Source of the DNA: Companilactobacillus nantensis DSM 16982
GTDB lineage: Bacteria > Bacillota > Bacilli > Lactobacillales > Lactobacillaceae
Assembly: GCF_001435815.1 (NCBI RefSeq)
Contig: NZ_AZFV01000022.1
Location: 7,822 to 49,693 of the forward strand
Direction: 5' to 3'
Length of the DNA stretch: 41,872 nt
Translations under genes and position numbers: made by a program
Part shown: in pieces, positions 8,641-17,013 of the stretch
Numbering within the stretch: the first letter of the stretch is position 1
Layout of the letters: each line of letters begins with the position of its first letter
The notes under the pieces: generated by a model
The model's database searches: none
What the model was told of the DNA's origin: nothing
Seen by the model: the letters and a program-made list of their open reading frames with translations, nothing else

Positions 8641-8679
8641 AAAAAAATACGACCAACACACACTGTGCAGTCGTATTTA
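8640..8679 (-). terminator. gpmA terminator
   Basis: Hairpin AAATACGAC/GTCGTATTT followed by seven T on the minus strand, 84 bp beyond the gpmA stop. Nearly the same sequence as at 6506-6545. Confidence 0.88.
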
Positions 8680-8693
8680 TATTCAACTAATAA

Positions 8694-8760
8694 AGGAATA
8701 CGGTCGTCCGAGACGACCCCATAAGAAATACTAAGTGACAAAGTCACTAAGTATTTCTAA
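8694..8760. repeat. Double hairpin between gpmA stop codon and terminator
   Basis: Two hairpins in a row: GGTCGTC/GACGACC with a three-base loop, then agaaatactaagtgac/gtcactaagtatttct (15 of 16 pairs, loop aaa). The segment is absent between stop and terminator in fragments 3 and 4 but persists in decayed form beside fragment 2. It therefore behaves as a small insertion that marks particular gpmA alleles. Confidence 0.75.
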
Positions 8761-8762
8761 AA

Positions 8763-9452
8763 TTAGTTAAGCTTCTTCTTACTTACAACGTTCAACTTAT
8801 CATCCAAGTCATAAACAACTGGTTCACCAGTAGCCATTTCAACGTCCATGATGTCAGCATCAGAGATGTTTTCAATGTACTTAGTAAGAGCACGTAATGA
8901 GTTACCGTGGGCAGCGATGATAACGTTCTTGCCATCTAGCAATTTAGGAGCGATTTCATCTTCCCAGAATGGAATTACACGTTCCAAAGTAACTTTAAGG
9001 TTTTCGCCACCAGGAATAATTCTTGGGTCCAAGTTAGCGTAACGACGATCTTGTGCTGCTGAACCTTCGTCAGTAGCTTTCAATAGTGGAGGCAATGTAT
9101 CGTATGAACGTCTCCAGATGTGAACTTGTTCGTCACCATATTTTTCAGCTGTTTCAGCTTTGTTTAGACCTTGAAGTGCGCCATAGTGACGTTCGTTAAG
9201 TCTCCATGTCTTTGTTTCAGGAATCCATAGTTGGTCACAGCCTTCAAGAGCATAGTGCAATGTCTTGATAGCACGTGTCAATACTGATGTGTAAGCTTGG
9301 TCAAATTGGATACCTTCTTCTTTAAGAAGTTTACCAGCGTTTTGAGCTTGCTTTACGCCTTCTTCACTAAGGTCAACATCAACCCAACCAGTGAATTGGT
9401 TTGATAAATTCCATTCACTTTGTCCGTGACGAATGAAAACTAATTTTGCCAT
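8763..9452 (-). CDS. gpmA: 2,3-bisphosphoglycerate-dependent phosphoglycerate mutase
   Basis: A 229-residue cytosolic glycolytic enzyme that interconverts 3- and 2-phosphoglycerate. The phosphohistidine motif RHGQSEWN is at residues 8-15 (catalytic His9), [12 protein letters not shown] near 84-95 holds the acid/base Glu and substrate-binding Arg, and [10 protein letters not shown] near 182-191 carries the second His. Length is normal for bacterial dPGM. Start ATG with GAGGATC six bases upstream. The gene is intact but its 3' third is the parent of four truncated copies to the left, and its stop-terminator interval carries a small double hairpin. It seems to be the integration target of the island at 1-8640. 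Confidence 0.98.
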   Translation of the reverse strand: MAKLVFIRHGQSEWNLSNQFTGWVDVDLSEEGVKQAQNAGKLLKEEGIQFDQAYTSVLTRAIKTLHYALEGCDQLWIPETKTWRLNERHYGALQGLNKAETAEKYGDEQVHIWRRSYDTLPPLLKATDEGSAAQDRRYANLDPRIIPGGENLKVTLERVIPFWEDEIAPKLLDGKNVIIAAHGNSLRALTKYIENISDADIMDVEMATGEPVVYDLDDKLNVVSKKKLN

Positions 9453-9560
9453 TTATATGATCCTCTTTTCATTTCTTTAACAATATGTATTTTACACGAT
9501 TTCAACAATAAAAAAAAGAGAGGGAGTCTCAATTTGCATTAAATTAGTGTAAATGTTGGG

Positions 9561-9748
9561 TCCGCCTCCGGGTGCGAGTCGATGAAGCCTGCTGTGAGGA
9601 CCGGTTCGAGCCAAGGTCTCGCACCTCAATTTTGAACTTCGCAAAGTACGCGAATTTCAAAATACGTCCTGTGCTGTAAGAACGGCAAAATCAGCCGTCC
9701 TAACACCACCGCCACTGCTGGCTTCATCGACTCGCACCCTCCGGCTAA
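9561..9748 (+). repeat. Family A structured repeat, copy A1
   Basis: About 185 bp. The outer arms gggtgcgagtcgatgaagcc (9570-9589) and 9720-9739 are perfectly complementary over 20 bp. Inside are the family motifs tgctgtgaggaccgg, gagccaaggtctc, a hairpin ttttgaacttcgc/gcgaatttcaaaa, and gtgctgtaag...ctaacaccac with an inner stem cggc/gccg unique to this copy. Lies upstream of gpmA. Confidence 0.9.
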
Positions 9749-9837
9749 TATATCTGTTAGTTTTGGACTACTTTTATTTGAAATATCGGTACATTAAAAA
9801 TTTGAACTGATTTCTTTCAAACTAATTATTTCCAAAT

Positions 9838-9886
9838 TAAATAGCCACAACAATCAATTATGAATTGTCGTGGCTATTGTTTTGTG
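9838..9886 (-). terminator. Strong bidirectional terminator
   Basis: Stem AATAGCCAC.ACAAT/ATTGT.GTGGCTATT (14 pairs, one mismatch) flanked by T-rich sequence on both strands. On the minus strand it lies about 170 bp past the stop of the gene at 10055-11527, beyond repeat B1. Confidence 0.8.
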
Positions 9887-9914
9887 TTTTTTTAATTTTA
9901 AGAAACTTAAGTTG

Positions 9915-10057
9915 GGCATGCAGTGGCTCTAAAACGAGCTACGATGGGGCAACTCCTTCCGCTTTTCATAACAAGATAAACTGCCCGCAAAGTACAGCGT
10001 GCAATTTATCTTGTTATGAAAATGCTCGGGAGCTAACCGCCCCATTTTCGCTCTCTA
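9915..10057 (-). repeat. Family B structured repeat, copy B1
   Basis: About 140 bp. The inner arms ttttcataacaagataaa (9963-9980) and 10005-10022 pair perfectly over 18 bp. Outside them are ctcc/gggag and ggggc/gcccc pairs and the family motif gcagtggctctaaaacgag. On the minus strand the repeat begins with TAGAGAGCG, and that TAG is the stop codon of the gene at 10055-11527. Confidence 0.85.
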
Positions 10058-11527
10058 CTGTTTATAAACCGGTGCGTCGATTTCTTTCAACGTTGTAATA
10101 TCCAACTTATTCTTTGAACTCTTATTCAAATAAGTATTAACTTGATCTGAACCTGCCAACACTGCGTTAACTTTATCAGTTCCGTCAATCAAATCAGAAA
10201 TGATATCAGCATTTTCACTCTGCTTCATTACGATTGGAATGACTTCAAAGCCACTGTCTCTAAGGCTCAATAGTCTCTTGTAGTATTCAGAGTTAACTGA
10301 AACAAAAATTGTTGCTTCTGTTTGTTTCAATGCTTGGTTCTTCAACCACCAAACGATTAATTCTTCATCGCTATCGAAGGTACTGATCAAGACATTTCCT
10401 TCACTGAATAGTTGAATATAAGGCTCGTTAGACGTGTAACTCTTAATCAAGACCAATGTTCCATCTTGACGATAGAAGTTCTCACGGACGACTTTATTCG
10501 CATTTCTGTGGTCATAAAATTGGGTTGCTGAGATAACGCCATTGACATCAAAAATATCACGACTCAACAAACTATTGTCCTTGTAGTGACGAATAATTTG
10601 TAATTGATGGTTAGCACTTCTGGAAACTTCCATCACAAGTTTATCGTTTGCATCCAAAATTTTATCGACTTTATCGCTGACATGTTGAACTCGATAATCA
10701 GCATCGAATGGAATTTCAGCTGGCGTAACAGGTGTATTTAAATTACGACCTTGCAATTCATTGTACATATTCAATAAGAACGCATTACCATCAACGAAAC
10801 CAGCGTTTTGATAATTCATCCATGTTTGATCAACTTGGTCATTGTACGTAACAGAAATAGCGTTGGCTAGCAAACCTTTGGCCGCTAAAGTCATGGTTAA
10901 TTGTTGCCACATTTTGCTAGTGTCATCATCAGGGTTAGCTGCAAGATCATCTGTGAAAATGTAATAATCACGATTTTCGTCCATATAAATCTCGTTTGCC
11001 ATCTCATCAGTGCCAAACCATTCTTTCAATGACTTATTAATTTCATTGATTCGATCAGTTGCTTGTTGACGGTCATCGACTTGGTCACTGTTAGTGTTAC
11101 GCAAAACATGGTTGCAATAACTTCTGTCAGCCAACAATTGACTGCGAAGTTGTGACTTCAAATCAGCACTTTGATCCAAAGTATTTTGCAAGTTTTGTTC
11201 AGTATATTGCCATTGTTCAGTTCCATTATCCATTGGAGCTTGTTGTGGCTGTTGTTGATCAAAAGGTTGTGCTTGTGGATCAGGTTGCGAATATTGTGGT
11301 TGGTCTTGGCCAAAGAAATAATCGTTTCCATTACCATTATTATTGGCATTATTAAAATTCTGGTCGTTTGGTGTGAACTGAGTTCCCATCCCCGCTGGGG
11401 CATCGTTATATTGACCTTGCGCCTGATCAAAACTATTTTGATCTGGTTGAGCATTTTGATATGAAGAATTGTTTAGATCAGAATAATTATCATCATTTTC
11501 TTTCTTTTTTCTATCGAAGAATGACAT
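10055..11527 (-). CDS. Low-complexity Q/N-rich cytosolic protein of unknown function
   Basis: A 490-residue protein with no signal peptide or membrane helix. Residues 1-125 are a Gln/Asn/Asp/Pro-rich, probably disordered tail (YSQPDPQAQPFDQQQPQQAP). Residues 125-250 look helical (LRSQLLADRSYCNHVLRN, INEINKSLKEWFG). Residues 320-390 are a beta-rich run (VISATQFYDHRNANKVVREN, QDGTLVLIKSY), faintly reminiscent of accessory-Sec GtfB/Asp1-type proteins; I do not assign it on that basis. The C-terminal part (IFVSVNSEYYKRLLSLRDSG) has a Rossmann-like strand-helix pattern. Start ATG with GGGAGAT six bases upstream. Its stop codon coincides with the edge of repeat B1, so the C-terminus may have been set by that insertion. 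Confidence 0.75.
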   Translation of the reverse strand: MSFFDRKKKENDDNYSDLNNSSYQNAQPDQNSFDQAQGQYNDAPAGMGTQFTPNDQNFNNANNNGNGNDYFFGQDQPQYSQPDPQAQPFDQQQPQQAPMDNGTEQWQYTEQNLQNTLDQSADLKSQLRSQLLADRSYCNHVLRNTNSDQVDDRQQATDRINEINKSLKEWFGTDEMANEIYMDENRDYYIFTDDLAANPDDDTSKMWQQLTMTLAAKGLLANAISVTYNDQVDQTWMNYQNAGFVDGNAFLLNMYNELQGRNLNTPVTPAEIPFDADYRVQHVSDKVDKILDANDKLVMEVSRSANHQLQIIRHYKDNSLLSRDIFDVNGVISATQFYDHRNANKVVRENFYRQDGTLVLIKSYTSNEPYIQLFSEGNVLISTFDSDEELIVWWLKNQALKQTEATIFVSVNSEYYKRLLSLRDSGFEVIPIVMKQSENADIISDLIDGTDKVNAVLAGSDQVNTYLNKSSKNKLDITTLKEIDAPVYKQ

Positions 11528-11606
11528 ACTTTAATCTCCCATCTACGTCAGTTGACTACATTGTAATGAATTATTTACTCAAGGGTTGAAGGTTATTAAA
11601 TAATTT

Positions 11607-11783
11607 TCCTCCGGGTGAAAGGAAAACGTAACCTGCTGTGGGACCGCCTTGAGCCAAGGTCTCAAGGCTCGATTTTGAGCTTTGCACAGTTCGCAAATCT
11701 CAAAATACGTCCATTATGTAAGGACTAAAGTCCTAACATAATTTTCACTGCTGGTTACGTTTCCCTTTCACCCTCCGGCTAGT
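11607..11783 (+). repeat. Family A structured repeat, copy A2
   Basis: Outer arms 11613-11633 and 11753-11773 pair in 20 of 21 positions. Carries the consensus inner parts gccttgagccaaggtctcaag, attttgagctttgc/gcaaatctcaaaat and taaggactaaagtccta. Faces copy A3, which lies about 175 bp away in the opposite orientation. Confidence 0.9.
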
Positions 11784-11957
11784 GTCTTTAAAGTTACTAA
11801 CACTTGGTAATTCAAGCCAAAATACTCAAAGACACTCGAAAAATTAATCACTACAGCTTTCTAAACCCTAGAATACTAGTTAAAAGTTAAACAAATGCCA
11901 TCAACGCAATACGACGATGGACCAAATCTTACTAATATCAATCTAACCACCAACCAA

Positions 11958-12135
11958 CCTAGCCAGTGGTCGTGGAAAATTTGGCCAGCCGTGAAGGTGG
12001 TGTTAGGACTTTAGTCCTTACAGCACGGACGTCTTTGGAGACTTGCCGAACTTGCAAGGCTTCAAAGCGAGGTTCGAGACCTTGGCTCGAACCGGTCCAC
12101 ACAGCAGGCCAAATTTTCCACGACCGCTGGCGGCA
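11958..12135 (-). repeat. Family A structured repeat, copy A3
   Basis: Reverse orientation. Outer arms 11962-11986 and 12107-12131 pair over 25 positions with one G-T pair. Inner motifs are the reverse complement of the family consensus (ttaggactttagtcctta, gagaccttggctcgaa). The 175 bp between A2 and A3 holds no open frame or other recognisable signal. Confidence 0.9.
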
Positions 12136-12192
12136 TCCCCCAACTTTCAACATTTAATTACATTATATATGACAACTAAATTTTAATTCCAA

Positions 12193-13245
12193 TTATAACG
12201 ATTTCTTTAATTTTATCCGACGTTTTTTAACATTATTACCAATTGAATGTACGCCTAGGATATCAAGGAAGAAGACAAAGATTGGAATACCAATGATTAG
12301 TCCCCATGTTCCAATTAATTCTTCGGAAACTATCAATACAACAAATGTAAAGAAAATTGGTAAATGTGTCATGCTGGACATGAATTGTGGATTCAAGAAA
12401 TATGTTTCAATCAAGTGAATCACGACAATCATAATCACAATGTAAAGCACGTAACGGATTCCACCGACTGAATATGCCACGAAACTCAATGGTATCAAGG
12501 AAATAATTACCCCCGCCACTGGAATCAATGACAAAATGAAGACCATTACGGCTAAAGCGATAATGCCTGGCATCTTCATAAATAACAAAGTAATTGTTGT
12601 TAAAGCTGTATTGACCACGGCAATCATCAATTGAGCTTCTAAAACTACTCCGAAAGTATTAACGAATTTCTTGCCATAGTAGAACAAATCAGAGAATAAC
12701 CAACTATATTTACTATCTAAGAATTGACGACCGAACGCATTCATCTGTTCAACTTGACTAGTATAGAAGAAACTCAACAAGAATGAGATGACGATGTTAA
12801 AGCCGACTGCTCCGACACTACTGATATAATTGACCACTTGGGTGATAGCGACTTTAATTTGATTATCCAAATTAATTTGTTGCAAGTAGTTATACATCAC
12901 GTTCAAATAAGGATTCGAACGAACTTCTTTACTCTCATAAAACTTCTGTAACGAACTGAACATCTTGACCGTTTGACTGATCAATTGTGGCACGTAATTG
13001 GCAATGACAAAAATCAACAAGCCGATAATTATCAAATACACTGGTGCAATCACCCAAATCGGTTTGACCCGTGGAAAATGCTTTTGGACAGCTCGGACTA
13101 ACTGAACTGACAAAAAGGTAAACGTAAACGTCAATAAGAAAAGACTCATCATGCTACGGAATAAGTAAAACAAAGCAATGACAATCAGTAGCAAGACGAA
13201 TCTTCTCAAGCGTTTATTTTCAACAAACTTATCGTACATACTCAT
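12193..13245 (-). CDS. AI-2E family transporter (PerM/YtvI-like permease)
   Basis: A 350-residue polytopic membrane protein with about seven to eight hydrophobic segments: a paired N-terminal helix set (FVLLLIVIALFYLF, SLFLLTFTFTFLSVQLV), a central hydrophilic region (residues 90-150) and a helix-rich C-terminal half ending GTWGLIIGIPIFVFFLDILG. This matches the AI-2E/UPF0118 family in length and layout. Members export small molecules or ions; a role in autoinducer-2 export is shown for only a few. Start ATG with GAGGAGC upstream. It follows the YdcF-like gene by ten bases and the lipoprotein by a similar gap, so the three form an operon. Confidence 0.9.
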   Translation of the reverse strand: MSMYDKFVENKRLRRFVLLLIVIALFYLFRSMMSLFLLTFTFTFLSVQLVRAVQKHFPRVKPIWVIAPVYLIIIGLLIFVIANYVPQLISQTVKMFSSLQKFYESKEVRSNPYLNVMYNYLQQINLDNQIKVAITQVVNYISSVGAVGFNIVISFLLSFFYTSQVEQMNAFGRQFLDSKYSWLFSDLFYYGKKFVNTFGVVLEAQLMIAVVNTALTTITLLFMKMPGIIALAVMVFILSLIPVAGVIISLIPLSFVAYSVGGIRYVLYIVIMIVVIHLIETYFLNPQFMSSMTHLPIFFTFVVLIVSEELIGTWGLIIGIPIFVFFLDILGVHSIGNNVKKRRIKLKKSL

Positions 13246-13255
13246 ATAACGCTCC

Positions 13256-14053
13256 TCACATACACATACTTAACGAAAATAAGATATCCATTCCAAGAAT
13301 CGTAAAAAGTGAATATCGGTAATACCACAAAATAGCTGTAAATTCGCGAAACATTTCAGGCCACATTAACATTTTGACCGTCTTGGCTGCCGCAAAATTC
13401 ACCTTTAGACCCAACTTTTTAACATAAAACTTAGTTCTTGGCAGATGATAATCGCTTGTTACTATGATAACGCGTGGACGACTATCTTTATGCCAAATAT
13501 TACGAATTTTTATTGCGGAAAATCCTAAGTTTTGAACAGTAGTACGTGACTGCGTTTCTGACAAAATCATTTCAGCTGGAATCCCAGCATCGATTAAGTA
13601 TTGTTGCATTAGTTCGGCTTCAGCAGCGACATTCGGTTTGAGGCGACCACCGCTGACAATAATTTTGGGCTTAACTGGAAAACTCTTATACAGTTCAATT
13701 GCCTTATCAAGTCGCTCAGCCAAAATCGGTGGTATCCGTGAACTCGTACATTTATTACCCAAGACCAATAAAAAATCAGTCTGTTGAATTTTTTGCAGCT
13801 GCTTTAAATTACGATTCATTTGCCACATATAAAACAACATTATCACTAAAAAAATTAGATCAATCGTTGCCAAACTAAACGAAAACGCGCGGACATATCT
13901 ATTGATAGTAAATTTAGCCAACAAGTAGAACGCTGCAATGATTGTGCTGGATAAGACAATGGCCCCCACCGGCTGCCGACTATACACGAATCTGATGCGA
14001 TAAATCACAAGTACTTCAATGATCGTAACAATGACCATCAATAAAAAATTCAT
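13256..14053 (-). CDS. YdcF-family (DUF218) membrane-anchored protein
   Basis: A 265-residue protein. Residues 1-80 hold three or four membrane helices, then an ElyC/SanA/YdcF-type domain: DFLLVLGNKC (about 94-103), ERLDKAIELYKS, KIIVSGG, EAELMQQYLIDAGIP, ILSETQSRTTVQN (Thr-Thr-x-Asn signature) and VIIVTSDYHLPRTKFYVKKLGL. The family is tied to envelope or polyisoprenoid metabolism, without a settled reaction. A short hydrophobic tail follows. Start ATG with GGAGG five bases upstream. Middle gene of the 15494-12193 operon. Confidence 0.88.
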   Translation of the reverse strand: MNFLLMVIVTIIEVLVIYRIRFVYSRQPVGAIVLSSTIIAAFYLLAKFTINRYVRAFSFSLATIDLIFLVIMLFYMWQMNRNLKQLQKIQQTDFLLVLGNKCTSSRIPPILAERLDKAIELYKSFPVKPKIIVSGGRLKPNVAAEAELMQQYLIDAGIPAEMILSETQSRTTVQNLGFSAIKIRNIWHKDSRPRVIIVTSDYHLPRTKFYVKKLGLKVNFAAAKTVKMLMWPEMFREFTAILWYYRYSLFTILGMDILFSLSMCM

Positions 14054-14066
14054 ATTCCCCTCCGAC

Positions 14067-15494
14067 TTAATTCAAACTGAACTTTAATTTGGGAACAGTT
14101 AACGGAAAATTCTTCACCATTGTCCAAGTTACAGTTGTCGAATCTTTATCCGGTTGCCGCAACAAGAACAACTTATTATCCAATGAACCGTAGATCAACA
14201 ACTTTCCCTTGGTTGTCGTCACAGCAGGTCCATTTTCTGAATAAGCTGATGGTGAAACTAAAAAGATATACTGCATCAACGGTTGTTTACTGCCATTGAC
14301 ACTGACACCTTGGTAATCACTTGGTTGGATATTTGTCCCATACAAATCTCCAAAATTGACACCAATACTGCCGACTTTCTTACCATGATTATCGGAAATA
14401 GCTCCGACTAGCTGCATTAAATCTGCGTTTGAGGATAACGGTGCAGCTTCATATTTATCATAATAATCTTTCGTCTGCGTTATAGCATCTCTTAAGCTCG
14501 TTTGATCTGTATTTGACTTCGTTAATAAATTAGCTTTGGTATTCTTTTGACCATCTTTAGGACGGACCGTGTAGTCGCTGGAATAGAGATAAAGTTGATT
14601 ATCATTAGCTTCCATACGAATCTTGGCACGATTGATTTGATTACCAGTTACCTTCGAATTGACTTTTAAATTAACACTCTTCGGTAACAATCGATCTTGA
14701 TTTTGACCATGATAATAATAATTGATTGTCAAAAGATTTTTCGGCGTCAAATAAATCTTGCCATATAAACTTTGAACGTTTCCCGTCTCGACCTCCGTCA
14801 ACATGACCACCTTGCTATCGGTCGTATCAGACAGTTTCTGAGCTGAGTGTTCAGTCAAAGTCATTTGATACGTCCCATTTTGATTGATAGTCAAATTACC
14901 ATCGGTTCGGCGATAATCAATAATCGTTGAGAAATCATAATTCCCAATCAATGCATTGTTAGCCGTCAAAGGCTTGGTATTAGCGTTGACATCAATAATA
15001 TGATCAGGCAACTGGTCGTAAGCAATCGTTTGTGATTTAGCTTTATTCGACTTACTAATATTCGACTTCTTATCACGTTTCGTAATATAGGCAAATTTAT
15101 ACGTCTGATTGCCCGATTCGACATAGTAACCCTTCATATGCTTGCCATAAACATTTTCGTGATATTCCTTGATAATCTTCAAAACTAAATTTTGTTTAGC
15201 CGTTTTGAAAGTAATCGTCTTACCATCACGATTCAAAGTATATGCAGGATTATTGAATTGACTGTTGAAACGATTAATTCCAACTTTTCCGTCAATCGTC
15301 GTAATATCTTTGATTTCTGCTTTTTGATTTTTCAAAAATTTAATTGAAACAGTATCATTTTCACCTTGGTCTTGATATAAATACCAAGTTTTACTCGATG
15401 TAACAATTTTATCCGTTTCTTTCGGTTTACAACCTACTAAAAGTACGGCAAAAAGGCAAAACATACTTAAAACAACATAAAATTTTTTTCCCAT
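14067..15494 (-). CDS. Secreted lipoprotein of unknown function
   Basis: A 475-residue protein with a lipoprotein signal peptide: KK start, hydrophobic core VVLSMFCLFAVLLVG and lipobox LLVGC, Cys22 being the lipid-modified residue. The mature part is Thr/Asn/Lys-rich and repeats a beta-strand pattern (WYLYQDQGENDTVSIKFLKN; NYDFSTIIDYRRTDGNLTIN; YGSLDNKLFLLRQPD). It is probably an extracellular beta-sheet protein anchored to the membrane. I recognise no family. First gene of an operon with the YdcF-like and AI-2E genes. Start ATG with GAAGGGC eight bases upstream. Confidence 0.82.
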   Translation of the reverse strand: MGKKFYVVLSMFCLFAVLLVGCKPKETDKIVTSSKTWYLYQDQGENDTVSIKFLKNQKAEIKDITTIDGKVGINRFNSQFNNPAYTLNRDGKTITFKTAKQNLVLKIIKEYHENVYGKHMKGYYVESGNQTYKFAYITKRDKKSNISKSNKAKSQTIAYDQLPDHIIDVNANTKPLTANNALIGNYDFSTIIDYRRTDGNLTINQNGTYQMTLTEHSAQKLSDTTDSKVVMLTEVETGNVQSLYGKIYLTPKNLLTINYYYHGQNQDRLLPKSVNLKVNSKVTGNQINRAKIRMEANDNQLYLYSSDYTVRPKDGQKNTKANLLTKSNTDQTSLRDAITQTKDYYDKYEAAPLSSNADLMQLVGAISDNHGKKVGSIGVNFGDLYGTNIQPSDYQGVSVNGSKQPLMQYIFLVSPSAYSENGPAVTTTKGKLLIYGSLDNKLFLLRQPDKDSTTVTWTMVKNFPLTVPKLKFSLN

Positions 15495-15678
15495 CTTTTT
15501 AAGCCCTTCTTTTGTATACGTTGTGAGTAAAATGCTGTGAGGATCAGCTTTTCATTCACAACCTCTATAAAGCACCGCCATATCTAAACTCAACTAATCT
15601 TTACATAACCATTTTAGCCTTAAACTACCTATATTATTAAATTAATTTTCAACAAGAACACCCCAACTCCACCAGCCA

Positions 15679-15857
15679 ACTAGTCGGAGGAGATGAAAGT
15701 ATTAACCAGCTGTGAAAGTGGCGTTAGAGCTTTAGCTCTTACACCACCGGGCGTGTTTGGAGACTCGCTGATTTTGCGAGGCTTCAAACCGAGGGCTGAG
15801 ACCTTGGCTCAGGCCGGTCCGCATAGCAGGCTAATACTTTCATCTCCGGAGACGGCA
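15679..15857 (-). repeat. Family A structured repeat, copy A4
   Basis: Reverse orientation. Arms 15689-15707 and 15829-15847 pair in 18 of 19 positions. The inner hairpin reads agagctttagctctta where other copies read aggactttagtcctta, a compensated change on both sides of the stem. Confidence 0.88.
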
Positions 15858-15875
15858 TTATTGAATAATGATATC

Positions 15876-15902
15876 AAAAAAAGACCCGCTTTACAGCGCA
15901 TC
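15876..15902 (-). terminator. Terminator after the amidase gene
   Basis: Minus-strand hairpin gatgcgct/agcgggtc with a GTAA loop and one mismatch, followed by seven T, about 45 bp past the amidase stop. Confidence 0.7.
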
Positions 15903-15948
15903 TTTTCGAATAATCCGTTATCAAAACCGAACTAATTTATTATAAATT

Positions 15949-16908
15949 TTATTTGTTTCCTGTAACGTAGCCGTTGTCGACCCATTCGTTTGTAGCAACA
16001 CGACGATATTGTAGGCCGTTGTATTCCTTAACTTGGTCTGTATACCATAGTGAGTCATTAGCTAAAGCACGATCAGAAATATTCTTAACACTACCATCGT
16101 TTTGGAAAGCAACTAGTGGTACGAAACTTCCCTTAGAGTTGTTAACACGGATGTTACTTGAGTTACCTGTTTCAGCGCCACCGTTATTAACGTTGTTATT
16201 GTTATTACCAGAGTTAGTATTACCCTTCAATTGGTTGTAGTACTTACCAACTAGATCATAAAATTGATCCATGCTGTAACCCCATTTAGCAAAGTAGCCA
16301 ACTGGGTCAGTATGTGATGTTTCACCCCATTTGATACGAGCATCGTTATGTGACATAACTGTAACGCCTGGTGTGAATGGTAAGTTATATTGAACTAATT
16401 TTGAAGCTGTGTAATATGCTTGGTTAGCAACTGAACGTGCAAATGCATCGGTTGTTGAAACTTGACATAATTCAACGTTGATAAATTTAGCATTAGCTGT
16501 AGGACCGGCACCCCAAGTAGTGTAGTCCGTATTCTTAATGTTCAAGATTTGGTTGTTGTCAACAAAAGCATGAACGTATGTATAAATATTTTTCCACTCA
16601 CGATTGAAGTAAGTTGCTTCATTTTGAGCAGTAGCCCCTGGTGTAGCTGTTTCATGGATAACAACACCTTCTGGCTTACCAACACCATTTTCATAACCTT
16701 GCCATACATCGAATGTACCTTCTTGGTTAGTAATTGAAACTGGTTTGATATTGTTATTATTAATATAATCATTAATTGATGATGTTACAGCTTGAGCTGT
16801 TTGAACGTGTGCGCCAAATTGAGGAGCCACTTGTCCAATTGTTGTAAATCCGATACTTGCTAAAGCAACTGAAGTTGCTACAGTAGTAATAATTTTCTTA
16901 GATGCCAT
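15949..16908 (-). CDS. Secreted N-acetylmuramoyl-L-alanine amidase with SLAP-type wall-binding domain
   Basis: A 319-residue protein. Signal peptide ITTVATSVALASIGFTT with probable cleavage near VQTAQA. The amidase_2 domain has zinc ligands in EGVVIHETATP (His), THAFVDN-like YVHAFVDNNQ, and WGETSHTDPVGYFAKWG (second His and Asp). It cleaves the stem peptide from muramic acid. An Asn/Gly linker (GNTNSGNNNNNVNNGG) leads to one SLAP-like repeat ending YRRVATNEWVDNGYV. The ATG at 16908 is chosen: it is preceded by AAGGA and begins a proper signal peptide, while the ATG at 16971 lies upstream of the -10 box. Just downstream of the sigma-factor gene, so it may be linked to competence or lysis. Confidence 0.9.
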   Translation of the reverse strand: MASKKIITTVATSVALASIGFTTIGQVAPQFGAHVQTAQAVTSSINDYINNNNIKPVSITNQEGTFDVWQGYENGVGKPEGVVIHETATPGATAQNEATYFNREWKNIYTYVHAFVDNNQILNIKNTDYTTWGAGPTANAKFINVELCQVSTTDAFARSVANQAYYTASKLVQYNLPFTPGVTVMSHNDARIKWGETSHTDPVGYFAKWGYSMDQFYDLVGKYYNQLKGNTNSGNNNNNVNNGGAETGNSSNIRVNNSKGSFVPLVAFQNDGSVKNISDRALANDSLWYTDQVKEYNGLQYRRVATNEWVDNGYVTGNK

Positions 16909-16944
16909 AATAGATATTTCCTTCCCGCCGTTAATTTCCTTAAC

Positions 16945-16959
16945 GTTATAAATTATAAC
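16945..16959 (-). promoter_or_regulatory. -10 box within a perfect palindrome upstream of the amidase
   Basis: GTTATAAATTATAAC is a 7+1+7 palindrome whose minus strand contains TATAAT, about 45 bp before the amidase start. It can be both promoter and operator. No convincing -35 hexamer is present, which is compatible with an alternative sigma factor or an activator. Confidence 0.5.
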
Positions 16960-17013
16960 AAGTTTCTTCACTAATATGATAAAAGTAACGAGCCTGTAAT
17001 CAAATAGTAAAAT

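Noticed and set aside
9561-9748. Family A repeats as tRNA or as IS-type mobile elements
   Set aside because: The cloverleaf shape has no anticodon arm, T-loop GTTC or CCA end; no transposase frame or fixed terminal repeat with target duplication is seen.
9561-9748. Family A as simple transcription terminators
   Set aside because: No T run follows them; several lie in leaders of genes (A8, A9), and separate good terminators are present nearby.
11152-11464. Three overlapping open frames, both strands, in the Q/N-rich region
   Set aside because: Low-complexity CAA/AAC codons stay open in several frames; the 490-residue frame has the ribosome binding site and extends far beyond.
15693-15935. 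80-codon plus-strand frame over repeat A4
   Set aside because: It is translation of a structured repeat; similar frames appear over A3, A5, A6 and A9.
16908-16971. Longer amidase start at 16971
   Set aside because: The extra codons cover the -10 box palindrome and the ribosome binding site, and would hide the signal peptide.
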